53,367 nt of DNA from Phycisphaera sp. (GTDB lineage Bacteria > Planctomycetota > Phycisphaerae > Phycisphaerales > Zrk34). Each line of letters starts with the position of its first letter. Position 1 is the first letter of the stretch. Where the stretch lies: NCBI GenBank assembly GCA_016125285.1, contig WGMA01000081.1, positions 1-53,367 on the forward strand. Direction: 5' to 3'. Made by a program: the position numbers and the translations under genes. Below the pieces are notes generated by a model. It saw only the letters and a list, made by a program, of their open reading frames with translations. It made no database searches and had not been told where the DNA came from. Shown here in pieces: positions 1-10,300 of the stretch.

Positions 1-1
1 C

Positions 2-76
2 ATCATCAAGGGCAAACCCGGCGCCGACCTGATCATCCCCGGCGACGGCATCGACCTGCTCAACCACCTGCGGTAA
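2..76 (+). CDS. C-terminal end of an unidentified protein (truncated by window edge)
   Basis: The last 24 codons of a reading frame enter from the left edge and end at TAA 74-76. The visible peptide ends in ...DGIDLLNHLR. The base use (G/C in most third positions) matches the rest of the window, and a hairpin terminator follows 30 bases later; both support a real gene end. Too little is visible to name a family. Confidence 0.55.
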   Translation: MIKGKPGADLIIPGDGIDLLNHLR

Positions 77-104
77 GACGCCGGTCGACACATCACCCAA
101 CCAC

Positions 105-142
105 AAAAAAGGTCGCGCCGCTCAACACGGCGCGACCTTTTC
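105..142. terminator. Bidirectional Rho-independent terminator
   Basis: A 10-bp perfect GC-rich stem (111-120 with 128-137, 7-nt loop) has an A-run on its left (105-110) and TTTT on its right (138-141). It can therefore end transcription of the rightward gene that stops at 76 and of the leftward ABC-F gene that stops at 179. The position between two convergent stops fits this. Confidence 0.85.
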
Positions 143-178
143 ATTGGCTTCCTGGGTCCGGGGCGCCGTCCGCCGAGG

Positions 179-2119
179 CTACTGACGCAGCGCGTCCAGG
201 AACTCCCACCGCGTGAACGCCGCGGCGAGTTCCGCATCAATCCGTTCGAGTTCAGATGTCGTCTGAGCGATCTTCTTCGGCTCGCCCTGGTAGAACGCGG
301 GATCGGACATGCGTGCGTAGAGTTCCTTGCGCTGTGTTTCGAGGGACTCAATCCGATCCGGCAGCGACTCCAGTTCACGCCGCTCGTTGTAGCTGATCTT
401 TCTCGTCGTCGCGGCGGTCTCCGTTGCCGCGGCGGTTCGGGGCGCCGCTGCCGCGTCGGCATTCTGCTTCGTGATCTGCTTAGCGCCGTCCGACGCAGAG
501 GCCGCCGGCGCCTCGCTCGGGCTGCTCCGCTGGCGCAACCAGTCGTCGTAGCCGCCAACGTACTCCTTGATCACGCCGTCTCCCTCAAACGCCAGCGTGC
601 TCGTGACGACGTTGTTGAGGAACGTGCGATCGTGGCTCACGAGGAAGACGGTGCCGGGAAACTCGACGAGCAGTTCCTCGAGCAGTTCGAGCGTGTCGGT
701 GTCGAGGTCGTTGGTCGGTTCGTCGAGGACCAGCACGTTGGCCGGCCGGGTGAACATGCGAGCGAGCATCAGGCGATTCCGCTCGCCGCCCGACAGCAGA
801 TCGACACGCAGCTGTGCCCGCTCCGGCGTGAACAGAAAGTCCTGAAGGTAGCTGAGCACGTGTCGCGACTTGCCGTTGACCTCGACGGACTCCGCGTCGT
901 ACGCGACCACGTCCCGCACGGACTTCGACCCGTCGAGCTGTTCGCGCAGCTGGTCGAAATAGGCGACCGACATCTTCGTGCCGAGCGACACGTCGCCGCT
1001 CTGCGGTTCGAGTTGGCCGAGCAGCACGCGGAGCATCGTGGTCTTACCAACGCCGTTCGGACCGATGAGCCCGATCTTGTCGCCGCGATACACCTCGACC
1101 GAAAACTCGCGGATAACCGGCTTGTCGTCATAGCTGAACGACACGTTGTCGGCTCGCGCCACCAGCGCCCCGGAACGCTCGGCCTCCTGCGCGGTCAGCT
1201 TCGCCGTGCCGACCTTCTGGCGGCGCGCTCGCCGCTGCTCGCGCATCTTCACGAGCGATCGCACACGCCCCTGGTTGCGCTTCCGGCGTGCCTTGATGCC
1301 CTGGCGGATCCATCGCTCCTCCTCGGCGAGGCGCTTGTCGAACAACGCCTGCTGCTTGTCCTCCGCTTCGAGCAGCTCCTCGCGCCGACGAACAAACGTT
1401 TCGTAGTCGCACGTCATGTCCAGCAGGCGTCCGCGCTCGATCTCGACGATACGCGTCGACAGCGCCTGGAGGAACGCGCGGTCGTGTGTGACGAACATCA
1501 GCGTGCCGGTGAACCGCTGGAGGTAGTCCTGCAGCCAGATGATCGAATCGATGTCCAGGTGGTTGGTCGGTTCGTCGAGCAGCAGCAGGTCGGGCTTGTC
1601 GACGATCGCGCGGGCGAGCAGGGCGCGGCGCTTCATCCCGGCGGACAGGGCGTCGAACGGCGCGTCGGCGTCGAGGTCCATCTCCTCAATCGTGCGTTCA
1701 ACACGATGAAGGCCGTCCCACAGATTGTGTTCGCTGAGCAGGTCCGCGGCGTGCGCCATCACGTCCTGCTCGTCGTCGGTCAGCGTCGATGTCAGCGACC
1801 GCTCGTGGAGGCGGTGATAGGTTCCCACGGCGCCGGCGTGCTCGCCCAGTCCATCGGCGACGCGCTCAAATATGGACCGGCCAAGGTCGGTCGGGACATG
1901 CTGGGTGAGATACGCGACCTTCGCGCCGGTCTCGAACATGACCTGTCCGTCCTCGGGCGCGAGGTCGCCGAGGATCAGGCGCATCAGCGTCGACTTGCCG
2001 ACGCCGTTGCGTCCGAGCAGGCCGACCCGCTCGCCGCGTTCGACGTTGAGCGTGACGCCGTCGAGCAGCGGCGGGCGGGTGTGGCCGAATGTCAGGTCTC
2101 TGATTCGAAGGATTGCCAT
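179..2119 (-). CDS. uup: ABC-F family ATPase, Uup type
   Basis: Cytoplasmic tandem-ABC protein of 646 residues, without membrane segments; ABC-F proteins act on ribosomes or, for Uup, also on nucleic-acid structures. Both nucleotide-binding domains are complete: Walker A GRNGVGKST and GPNGVGKTT, signatures LSAGMKRR and LSGGERNR, Walker B LLLLDEPTNHLD and VLVLDEPTNDLD. A basic linker lies between them (QGIKARRKRNQGR). The last ~75 residues form the charged coiled-coil domain typical of Uup. The frame is open upstream to 2245, but ATG 2119 (MAILRIRDLTF) matches the usual ABC-F N-terminus and the extra 42 codons are arginine/proline-rich shadow sequence. It lies 122 bp downstream of putA on the same strand and may share its transcript. 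Assignment to Uup rather than another ABC-F class rests on the C-terminal domain. Confidence 0.9.
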   Translation of the reverse strand: MAILRIRDLTFGHTRPPLLDGVTLNVERGERVGLLGRNGVGKSTLMRLILGDLAPEDGQVMFETGAKVAYLTQHVPTDLGRSIFERVADGLGEHAGAVGTYHRLHERSLTSTLTDDEQDVMAHAADLLSEHNLWDGLHRVERTIEEMDLDADAPFDALSAGMKRRALLARAIVDKPDLLLLDEPTNHLDIDSIIWLQDYLQRFTGTLMFVTHDRAFLQALSTRIVEIERGRLLDMTCDYETFVRRREELLEAEDKQQALFDKRLAEEERWIRQGIKARRKRNQGRVRSLVKMREQRRARRQKVGTAKLTAQEAERSGALVARADNVSFSYDDKPVIREFSVEVYRGDKIGLIGPNGVGKTTMLRVLLGQLEPQSGDVSLGTKMSVAYFDQLREQLDGSKSVRDVVAYDAESVEVNGKSRHVLSYLQDFLFTPERAQLRVDLLSGGERNRLMLARMFTRPANVLVLDEPTNDLDTDTLELLEELLVEFPGTVFLVSHDRTFLNNVVTSTLAFEGDGVIKEYVGGYDDWLRQRSSPSEAPAASASDGAKQITKQNADAAAAPRTAAATETAATTRKISYNERRELESLPDRIESLETQRKELYARMSDPAFYQGEPKKIAQTTSELERIDAELAAAFTRWEFLDALRQ

Positions 2120-2241
2120 AGGTACGTCGTGGTTCGCGGGTCTTCGTCCCGGCGGTCGCCGGTGCGCAGGCGGAGATTGTAGGCGAACCGCCCGTCGCAC
2201 GTGCAATCGAGTTGGCGGACGGATGCGAGAAGGTGTCGGGC

Positions 2242-5200
2242 TCACCGCGGCTCTTGGCGGCTTTCCCTGGCGCGCGCGCCGAGGTTGCCGTAGCGGTGGT
2301 AGTCGACGCAGAGGCTCTGTTCACGCAGGTACCAAAGCAGTTCGATCCGGCCTTCGCACAACACGGCGTCCGTCGCGAGGTAGACGCCGGACTCGGCCGC
2401 GGCGCGGCGCACGCTGTCGGCGACACGGTCGTCGGCAGCGTAGCGCACGCGATCGGTCTGTCCGGCGCGGATCACCCTGGCCAACTCGTCGTCGGTCTCG
2501 TCGACGAACTCGATCGCCGCGGCCCAAAGCTCGGTCAGGCTGTGCAGCAGGTCGGGCAGCGATGAATCCCCGTCGCCGTCGTAGCTCACGGCGATGCGGC
2601 ACCCCGCCAGTTTCGCGGCGCACACACGCGCGGCCACGTCAAACAGCGTGTCATCGGCGTGGACGCGGATACGCAGGTGATCGACGGGTCGGTACAGGCG
2701 GAAGTTGTCCTGCCCGATCAGGCGGAAGTGATCGTGACGCGTGCCGAACTCTTCGTTCATCTGCGACTGATAGCTGAGCACGGCGCGGTCAAGCCGGTCG
2801 AGTTCCGCGGTGTCGAGATTGTCGATGCGGCGCAGGTTGTCAAGCAGGTCGCACACGTACGGGTCGGTCACGTCGTTCTCGTCGCTCGGTGAGCCGGTCT
2901 CGGTCACACGCATCAGCGGGACGACGTAGTTCGGTCCGCCGGCCTTGATGCCGGGTCCGAACGCGCTGCGCCCCATGCCGCCGAACGGCTGGCGGAGGAC
3001 GATCGCGCCGGTGGTGCCGCGGTTGACGTAAAGGTTGCCCGCACGCAGCGACTCGATCCACTCGGCGTGCTCACGGTCGTCGAGGCTGTGCAGGCCGGAC
3101 GTCAGGCCGTAGCCCGTGGCGTTGGCGATGCGGATCGCCTCGTGCAGGTTCTTCGCACGCATGACGCCGAGCACGGGGCCGAAGAACTCGGTCGTGTGGG
3201 TGACGCTGCCGGGGGTGACGCCGTACTTGATGCCGGGTGACCAGAGGCAGGCGTTCTCGCCGATCTGCTTGGGCATCAGGGCCCACGACTCGCCGGGCTC
3301 GAGTTCTTTCAACGCCTTCTCGAGTTTGTTTGCGGGTGGGCGGATCAGCGGTCCCATGCGGTTGTTCAGGTCCCACGCGGAGCCGACGTGCAATGACCGC
3401 GCCGCGTCGCACAGGGCCTCGCGGAAGTCCTCGTCGTCGTAGACCTCCGCTTCGAGGATGAGCAGCGACGTGGCCGAACATTTCTGCCCGGCGTGTCCGA
3501 ACGCCGAGTGCACGATGTGCTTGATCGCCAGATCGCGGTCGGACATCGCGGTGACGATCGTGGCGTTCTTGCCGCCGGTTTCGGCGAGCAGGTGCATCGT
3601 CGGCTTGAGTTCGAGGAGGTGCTCGGCCGTGGCGGTGCCGCCGGTGAAGACGACGGCGTCGACGTCGTCGTGCGTGACGAGCCGTGTAGCGACCGTTTCG
3701 TTGGGGCCGATGACGAACTGCAACGTCTTTTTCGACACGCCCGCCCGCCAGAAGCATTCGCACAGCAGATACGCGGTGAGCACCGTCGACGGCGCGGGCT
3801 TGAGGACGACCGTGTTGCCCGCCGCGAGCGCCGCCGCGACGCCGCCGCACGGGATGGCGATTGGGAAGTTCCACGGCGGCACGACGGCCACGACGCCGCG
3901 GCCGCGCACGTCGATATTCGCCATCGCCTCGATGGACACGGCGGCGCGTCCGTAGAACTCGCAGAAGTCGATCGCCTCGGAAACTTCCGGGTCGGACTCC
4001 GGCAGCACCTTGCCGCCCTCGGCCATCGCGATGCCCATCAGGTCGGCGCGGGCGCCGCGCAGTTCCTGTGCGGCTCGCGCGAGCACCCCGGCGCGCTCCG
4101 CCGCGGACAACGCCCGCCAGCCGTCATTGTCGCGCACGGCGCACGCGACGGCGGCGTCGACGTCGTCCTCCGTCGCCACGCGATACCGGCCGACGACCAC
4201 ACCGGGTCGCGACGGATCGACGGTCTCGCCGATCGTGCGGTCGTCGCTGACATCCTGCCCGTCAATCACCAGCGGACAGCTTGTCGCGTTGTCATCGCAG
4301 CGATCCTGCCACGTCGTGACGATCGACTCGGCCCAGTCGACGTTGTGCGGCAGCGAAAAGTCCGTATCCGATTCGTTGACGAACTCGGTCCACGGTTGGT
4401 CGTTACGCATTGTCGGCTTCGGCGCGGCGCGCCGGTCCTGATCACGCCGCGGTGTGTCGGGCAGCGTGTCGATGTCGTCGAACGCCTTGACGAAGTCTCC
4501 CGCCAGCGCGTGCCACTCGTCGCTGTCGAGAGCCAGCTTGAACGCGTGGCTGAGGAAGTTGTCGGGGCCCGTGTTCTCGTCGAGGCGGCGGATGAGGTAG
4601 CCGATCGCGTGGATGAGCTCTTCCTGTCGGCACGCCGGGGCGTAGAGCAGCACGTTGTGTACGAGTTCGAACAGGGCGCGGCGCTGGTGGTTTGCCATGC
4701 CCTCGAGCATCTCGAACTGCACCTTGTCGAGCACGCCCATTTCGTCGGCGAGGACGAGGCCGTACGACACGTCAAAGAGGTTGTGCGACGCGATGCCGAG
4801 GCGCACCGCGTCGATGTTGCCGTCGGCCATCCCGTAGTGCAGCATCCGTTTGTAGTTGGCGTCGGTGTCGCGTTTGACCATGAAGGGCGCCTGCGCCCAG
4901 CCCATCAGCGACGCCTCGACGCGTTCCATCTCCATGTTGGCGCCCTTGACGATGCGGATCGTTGCGGGCCCGCCGCCGGACTCGACACGCCGCCTCGCCC
5001 ACTCGGTGATGCGGCGCTGCACGGTGAACGAGTCGGGGATGTACGCCTGCAGCGCGATGCCCGCGCTGACACCCGCGAGGCCCGGTCGATCGAGCGTCCG
5101 CATGAACGCCTCCGACGTCACCGTCAGGTCGCGGTACTCCTCCATGTCGAGGTAGACGAACTTGGGCACGACGGTGCCGTCGCCGCGCGTGAACGTCGCC

Positions 5201-5886
5201 TCGGCCGCGGCGCGGTAGAGCAACTCGAGCCGGTCGCACAGCGTGCGCAGCGTGTGCTTGCGGCCGAGCAGCGAGATCTGCGAGTAGATCGTCGAGATCT
5301 TCACGGAGATGACCTCGATGTCCGGCGCCTGCAGCGCCGCGAGGTAGCGCTCGAATCGATGCTCCGCTTGTGTCTCGCCGAGCATCGCCTCGCCGAGGTA
5401 GTTGACGTTCATGCGCACGCCCTCGTCGCGGCGTCGCTGCAGGTGCTTGTGCAGCATGTCCGGCTCGGCGGGCAGCACGACGTTGGCCGTCTCCTGGTGC
5501 ATCTTCGCCTTGACCAGCGGCACGGCGACGCCCGGCAGGTATCCGCCGAACGACTGGAACCCGCGCAGCATCGTGCGGTCGAGCGTCGAGAAGAATCGCG
5601 GGATGCCCTGCACGTCCAGCACGTGGACCATCTGATCGACGGACCGCCACGACTCGCGGGCGCGGAACGCCTGGTCGGTCAGCTGCACCAGCGTCGCCTT
5701 GTCGGCCGGGTGCTGGATCATGCGGTCGAGCTCGGCCTGCTGGCGTCGCTCGGCGGGGGTCTGTAGCTCCGTGGCGCGCTGCTGGAGCAGGCGGGCGAGG
5801 TGCAGGGCTTTCTGGACGCGCAGCGGGGGCGCTCCGTCGCCGGTGTCCGGCACGAAATCAGCGAGATTGCTCAACAATGTGGTCAC
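2242..5886 (-). CDS. putA: Bifunctional proline dehydrogenase / glutamate-semialdehyde dehydrogenase
   Basis: Oxidises proline to glutamate in two coupled steps (FAD-dependent PRODH, then NAD-dependent P5C dehydrogenase). The protein has 1214 residues. PRODH barrel about 80-460, with RIVKGANMEMERVE at ~311-324 and YKRML at 345-349. Aldehyde dehydrogenase about 540-1000, with PPWNFP (670-675), general base Glu769 in LLAETGGKN and nucleophile Cys803 in HAGQKCSA. The C-terminal ~200 residues end in the PutA-type REQ..CVDYHRYGNLG motif. There is no N-terminal ribbon-helix-helix domain, so it should not repress its own operon as enterobacterial PutA does. The start is GTG 5886 (MTTLLSNLADF); the ribosome site is weak. 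The glycine-rich motif reads FTGGT where FTGS is more usual. Confidence 0.95.
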   Translation of the reverse strand: MTTLLSNLADFVPDTGDGAPPLRVQKALHLARLLQQRATELQTPAERRQQAELDRMIQHPADKATLVQLTDQAFRARESWRSVDQMVHVLDVQGIPRFFSTLDRTMLRGFQSFGGYLPGVAVPLVKAKMHQETANVVLPAEPDMLHKHLQRRRDEGVRMNVNYLGEAMLGETQAEHRFERYLAALQAPDIEVISVKISTIYSQISLLGRKHTLRTLCDRLELLYRAAAEATFTRGDGTVVPKFVYLDMEEYRDLTVTSEAFMRTLDRPGLAGVSAGIALQAYIPDSFTVQRRITEWARRRVESGGGPATIRIVKGANMEMERVEASLMGWAQAPFMVKRDTDANYKRMLHYGMADGNIDAVRLGIASHNLFDVSYGLVLADEMGVLDKVQFEMLEGMANHQRRALFELVHNVLLYAPACRQEELIHAIGYLIRRLDENTGPDNFLSHAFKLALDSDEWHALAGDFVKAFDDIDTLPDTPRRDQDRRAAPKPTMRNDQPWTEFVNESDTDFSLPHNVDWAESIVTTWQDRCDDNATSCPLVIDGQDVSDDRTIGETVDPSRPGVVVGRYRVATEDDVDAAVACAVRDNDGWRALSAAERAGVLARAAQELRGARADLMGIAMAEGGKVLPESDPEVSEAIDFCEFYGRAAVSIEAMANIDVRGRGVVAVVPPWNFPIAIPCGGVAAALAAGNTVVLKPAPSTVLTAYLLCECFWRAGVSKKTLQFVIGPNETVATRLVTHDDVDAVVFTGGTATAEHLLELKPTMHLLAETGGKNATIVTAMSDRDLAIKHIVHSAFGHAGQKCSATSLLILEAEVYDDEDFREALCDAARSLHVGSAWDLNNRMGPLIRPPANKLEKALKELEPGESWALMPKQIGENACLWSPGIKYGVTPGSVTHTTEFFGPVLGVMRAKNLHEAIRIANATGYGLTSGLHSLDDREHAEWIESLRAGNLYVNRGTTGAIVLRQPFGGMGRSAFGPGIKAGGPNYVVPLMRVTETGSPSDENDVTDPYVCDLLDNLRRIDNLDTAELDRLDRAVLSYQSQMNEEFGTRHDHFRLIGQDNFRLYRPVDHLRIRVHADDTLFDVAARVCAAKLAGCRIAVSYDGDGDSSLPDLLHSLTELWAAAIEFVDETDDELARVIRAGQTDRVRYAADDRVADSVRRAAAESGVYLATDAVLCEGRIELLWYLREQSLCVDYHRYGNLGARARESRQEPR

Positions 5887-6016
5887 CTAAACTCAATCCG
5901 TGGTTCGGGTGCTGGTACCATCACACACGGTCGGCCGCCATGCAACACCCCACATGACACCGCCTGACATCTTTACACGTGCCGGGGGACCGGATTGACG
6001 CACGACGGCGCAATGA

Positions 6017-7189
6017 TCACTTGAGTTCGCGGACGAAGATGTTGGCCAGGTCAACAGGACCCATCGGCGTCAGGCGCAGCGGCCCGGTATCGGCGACGTT
6101 GCCGATCGGCTTGTCCTTGCAGACCTCGACGTCGTTCATGATCAGCGTCAGCTTGTCGCCGCGTAGCTCGCCGGTGAAACGCACGAAGCCGTTGGTCGCC
6201 GCCGCGCCTTTGATCGTGTCGGGCGTGACGACGAACGCGGGCTCCTTACCGCCGCGGAGGCCGATCGCCAGACCGTCGGAGCCTTTGCCGAGCTTGACAT
6301 CAACGACAAATCCAACGTCGCCGAACTGCTCCGTGCTCGTCAGCGATACGTCGCCCTCGGCCTTGCCGCCGTCGTACTTCAGCACCCAGTCGCTGGGTTT
6401 CCAGTGCTCGCGGCCCGCCTCGCCGAGGGTCCAGCCCTCGAGGTTAACGCCGCGATAGAGGCACCGGTAGCCGCGGTCGGCGGTCGCCACGTCCTTGTCG
6501 TCGATCGGCGTGTCGGGCAATGCCTGGATTCGCATGTTGCGATACTCGGCCACGCCGCCCTCGGACTCGATGCAGATGTAGCCCTTGCTCGGCGAAGCGT
6601 TGTCGCCCTTCGTGACGACCTTGCCGTTGACCGCGAGGCTGATCGCACCGTCGCGGCACTCGATGCGATAGTGGTTCCACTCGGGCGCGGGCTTCGAGAG
6701 ATGCTCCGTCGGGAACGCCCGGGCCGACGCCTTGCCGACGTTTTTGCCGGTGAGCGGCCGCATGCGAGCGCCGTGGATGGGGAACATGTCACCGTGAGTG
6801 GTGTGACCGGAGCCATCGCCGTATGCGTTCTCCAGCACCTGCACCTCGATGGCGCGGTGGAACGGTTGGCCGCGCGCCGTGATGTCGTCCGCCCAGATGA
6901 AGATGCCCGCGTTGCCCTTCGGCTCGAGGTGACGCCAGTCGACTTCGAGGATGAAATTCTGGTACATGCGATCGGTGCGCAGTTCGCCGATCGGTTTGCC
7001 GGTGCAGTGCAGCACGCCGTCCTGCACGGACCACGTCGATTCGTCCGTGGTCACACGGACCCAGCCGTCGAGGTCCTTGCCGTTGAACAGCGGCCGGAAG
7101 CCGTCGTCGGTTTGTGCGTGCGTGGTGGTGAGCGGCAGGGCGGTGAACACGAGGGCCGCGATGAGCGTGAGGGGCTTCGGACGAATCAC
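6017..7189 (-). CDS. Secreted protein with two DUF1080 (3-keto-disaccharide hydrolase) domains
   Basis: A secreted protein of 390 residues. The start is taken at GTG 7189 because GGAGG lies 6 bases before it and a signal peptide follows at once (VIRPKPLTLIAALVFTALP, cleavage near THAQ). ATG 7249 would add 20 unlikely residues. The first domain (~residues 28-225) carries the classic FRPLFNGKDLDGW opening and GNAGIFIW; a second, more divergent jelly-roll copy opens with YRCLYRGVNLEGW. DUF1080 members in Planctomycetota are tied to polysaccharide or 3-keto-glycoside breakdown, but the substrate here cannot be read. It is divergent from the ThuA/propeller gene, which suggests shared control. Confidence 0.88.
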   Translation of the reverse strand: MIRPKPLTLIAALVFTALPLTTTHAQTDDGFRPLFNGKDLDGWVRVTTDESTWSVQDGVLHCTGKPIGELRTDRMYQNFILEVDWRHLEPKGNAGIFIWADDITARGQPFHRAIEVQVLENAYGDGSGHTTHGDMFPIHGARMRPLTGKNVGKASARAFPTEHLSKPAPEWNHYRIECRDGAISLAVNGKVVTKGDNASPSKGYICIESEGGVAEYRNMRIQALPDTPIDDKDVATADRGYRCLYRGVNLEGWTLGEAGREHWKPSDWVLKYDGGKAEGDVSLTSTEQFGDVGFVVDVKLGKGSDGLAIGLRGGKEPAFVVTPDTIKGAAATNGFVRFTGELRGDKLTLIMNDVEVCKDKPIGNVADTGPLRLTPMGPVDLANIFVRELK

Positions 7190-7267
7190 AGGGCCTCCGA
7201 TCGGTTTAGGTTTTGCGTCATTGTATTCGAATTTTACGTACAAGCTCACCGGTTGGGTTCAGCCAAC

Positions 7268-7273
7268 TATAAT
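7268..7273 (+). promoter_or_regulatory. Candidate -10 box for the ThuA/propeller gene
   Basis: A perfect TATAAT lies 33 bases before the ATG at 7307. No convincing -35 hexamer sits 16-18 bases upstream (CTCACC at 7245-7250), so activation by a regulator is possible. The site lies in the 117-bp gap between divergent genes. Confidence 0.4.
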
Positions 7274-7306
7274 CGGCCGCTCCCGTACTTCATTGGAGGA
7301 CGCGTT

Positions 7307-10300
7307 ATGCATCAGCTTCGTGCCGCGGCTACGGTGTGGATCGCTCTTGTCACACTCGCGAGCGCCGCGGTTGAACCGGGGGCGGCGGCGCCGAAGAAGG
7401 CGGGGGACGCCCCGAAGATCGTGCTGATTGCCGGACACACCGATCATCCTCCGGGTACGCACGAGCACCGACGCGGCATGGACCTGTTTGCCTATGCGCT
7501 CAAGCGGTTCAAGCGTGAAGCGACCGTCGAGGTGTACGACAACGGCTGGCCCGACAAGCCCGACACGCTCGATGACGCCGACACGATCGTGTTCTTCACC
7601 GACGGCTCGAACGAGAAGAATCCGCTCGGCCACCCGCTGCTCAAGGGCGACCGCCTCGACGTGCTCGAGAAGCAGATGAAGCGCGGCTGCGGTCTGGTGC
7701 TGCTGCACTACGCGAACATCATGCCGACCGATCCGATGGGCAAGAAGATGCTCGACTGGGTCGGCGGCTATTTCGACTTCGAGTCCGGGCCGGAGCAGAA
7801 CGGCAAGAAGTGGTGGTCGGCGATTTCGACGTGCGAGTCAGACGTCACGCCAGCGTCGCCGCAGCACCCGATCCTCAGCGGCGTTAAGCCGTTCAAGATC
7901 AAGGACGAGTGGTACTACAACCTGCGTTTCACCGGGACCGAGTCGCGTAACGATCCGACGCAGGATCCGCGGGTGACGCCGATCTTCAACGTAGCGATTC
8001 CCGGTGCGGGGAATCCGCAGACGGTGGCGTGGGCGGTGCAGCGCACGGCGGAGCAGGGCGGCGGGCGCGGCTTCGCGTTCACCGGCGGCCACTTCCACGC
8101 GAACTGGCGCGACCCCGAGTTGTTCCGCACGATGCTCAACGCCGTGGTCTGGACCGCGGGTATGAAGGTGCCGGCGGAAGGCGTCAAGCCGCAATACTCG
8201 CAATGGGAGAACCCGCCGCGCTGGGCGCAGATGGACGTCGGGCCGTTCCTCACGCACACGCTCGACCCGCGCACCGATCAGAACAGCGTCGGGCTGAAGA
8301 CGATCGCAATCCGCATCGGCGACAAGGGCGAGGCGGCGATGGCGTACGACACGGACATGATGCGCCTGATCAGCGGGTGGCGCGGCGAGTTCATCGAGTA
8401 CAACAACGGCCGCGGCGCGCTGCTCGGGTTTCACCGCGCCGGTGCGACCAGCGCGTTCTCCACGCCGGTCACACCCGGGTGGTCGAGCCCCGACGGCGGC
8501 ATGGACAACCCCGCGGGTCATCGCTGGGGCCCGCTGCCGACCGATTGGCTGCGGTATGACGGGCTCTACACGCACGGCGATCGGATCACGCTGTCGTACA
8601 CCGTCGGCGCGGCACGCGTGCTGGAGGCGCCGTGGTACGAGTCGTCGTCGGGCACCGGCGCGTTCGTCCGCAACCTCGATTTGTCCGGCGTCACGAAGCC
8701 GATGACGACGCTGATCACGTTCCCCGCCGGCGGGCAGGGCGACACGAAAACGATCAACGGTGTCGAGATGCAGATGATCGTCGACGGCGCCAACGTCACC
8801 GCCGTGGCGATCAAACGCGGCGGGGCGAGCACGCAGGCGGTCGACGGCTGGCTGAGGCGTGACGACCGGCGCGTCACGCTGAACATCCCCGCCGATCAGC
8901 GCGACGTGCAGGTCAAGGTGTTCATCTGGAACGGCCCCGTGCAGCAACTCGGCAAGTTCACGTCGCTGGTCAAGGCGTCGCCGTTCGCCGAGCCGCTGGA
9001 GCCGCTGACAAAGCCCGGCCCGACGCGGTGGGGCGAGCCGCTCGTCACGAAGGGCGTCGTGGGCAAGGGCGAAGGCGCGTACCTCATCGACACGATCACG
9101 CCGCCGTTCGACAATCCCTGGCACGCGCTGCTGCACTTCGGCGGGTTCGACTTCTTCGACAACGGCGATGCGGCGATCTGCACGATGGAGGGCGACGTGT
9201 GGATCGTCAGCGGCATCGATGGCGACCTGGACAAGCTGACGTGGAAGCGATACGCGACGGGCATGTTCTACCCGCTCGGGCTGAAGATCGTTGACGGCAA
9301 GGTCTACGTGCTGGGGCGCGATCAGATCACGCGCCTGCACGATCGCGACGGCGACGGCGAGGCCGACTGGTACGAGAACTTCTGCAACCTGTTCCAGAAC
9401 GCGAATTACACGCACGGCTACGCGACGTGCCTCGAAACCGATCCGCAGGGCAACTTCTACTTCGTGAGCTGCGCGTCGCAGACGCCGCACGGCGGGACGC
9501 TGCTGAAGGTCACGCCGGACGGCCGCAGCATCGAGGTGCTCGCGACGGGTTTCCGCAATCCCAACGGCATGAGCGTGAGTCCGACGGGGGTGATCACCGA
9601 GGCCGACCAGCAGGGCACCTGGGTGCCCGCATCGCGTATCGACGTGCTCGAACGCGGCGGGTTCTACGGGTACGTGCCGTCAAGCAAACGCAAGGAGGAT
9701 CCGACGACGTACGACGGGCCGCTGTGCTGGATCCCGCACGGCGTGGACAACTCGTGCGGCGGGCAGACGTGGGTGACCGGCGGCAAGTGGGGCGCGTTCG
9801 ACGGACACATGATCCACCTGTCGTACGGCAAGTGCACGGCGTTCGTCGTGCTCGACGAAACGGTCGATGGCGCGCGGCAGGGTGGCGTCGTGCAACTGCC
9901 GGGCACGTATGCGTCCGGCGTGATGCGCGCACGGTTCAACCCGCGCGACGGACAGCTCTACGTGTGCGGCCTCCAGGGCTGGCAGACGTCCGGACCGATG
10001 GACGGCTGCTTCCAGCGCCTCCGCTACACCGGCGAGAAGGTCTACATGCCCAACGCGTTGCACGTGCATGCCAACGGCGTGTCGATCTCGTTCACGCAGC
10101 CGCTCGACAAGGAGGTCGCGCTGGACCCCGAGAGCTGGGCGATCGAGCAGTGGCAGTACCGCTGGACGAAGAACTACGGCTCGCCGGAGTTCTCCGTCGC
10201 CGAACCCGACAAGCAGGCGCACGACCCGGTCGCGATCAAGTCCGTGAAGCTCTCGGCGGACGGGCGGACCGTGTTCCTGGAGGCGCCCGACATCAAGCCG

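Noticed and set aside
3493-5766. A 757-codon rightward frame opposite putA
   Set aside because: Antisense shadow; the putA frame carries all catalytic motifs.
7245-7258. -35 box (TTGGGT) for the propeller gene
   Set aside because: It is only 9 bases from the TATAAT, too close for a sigma-70 promoter.
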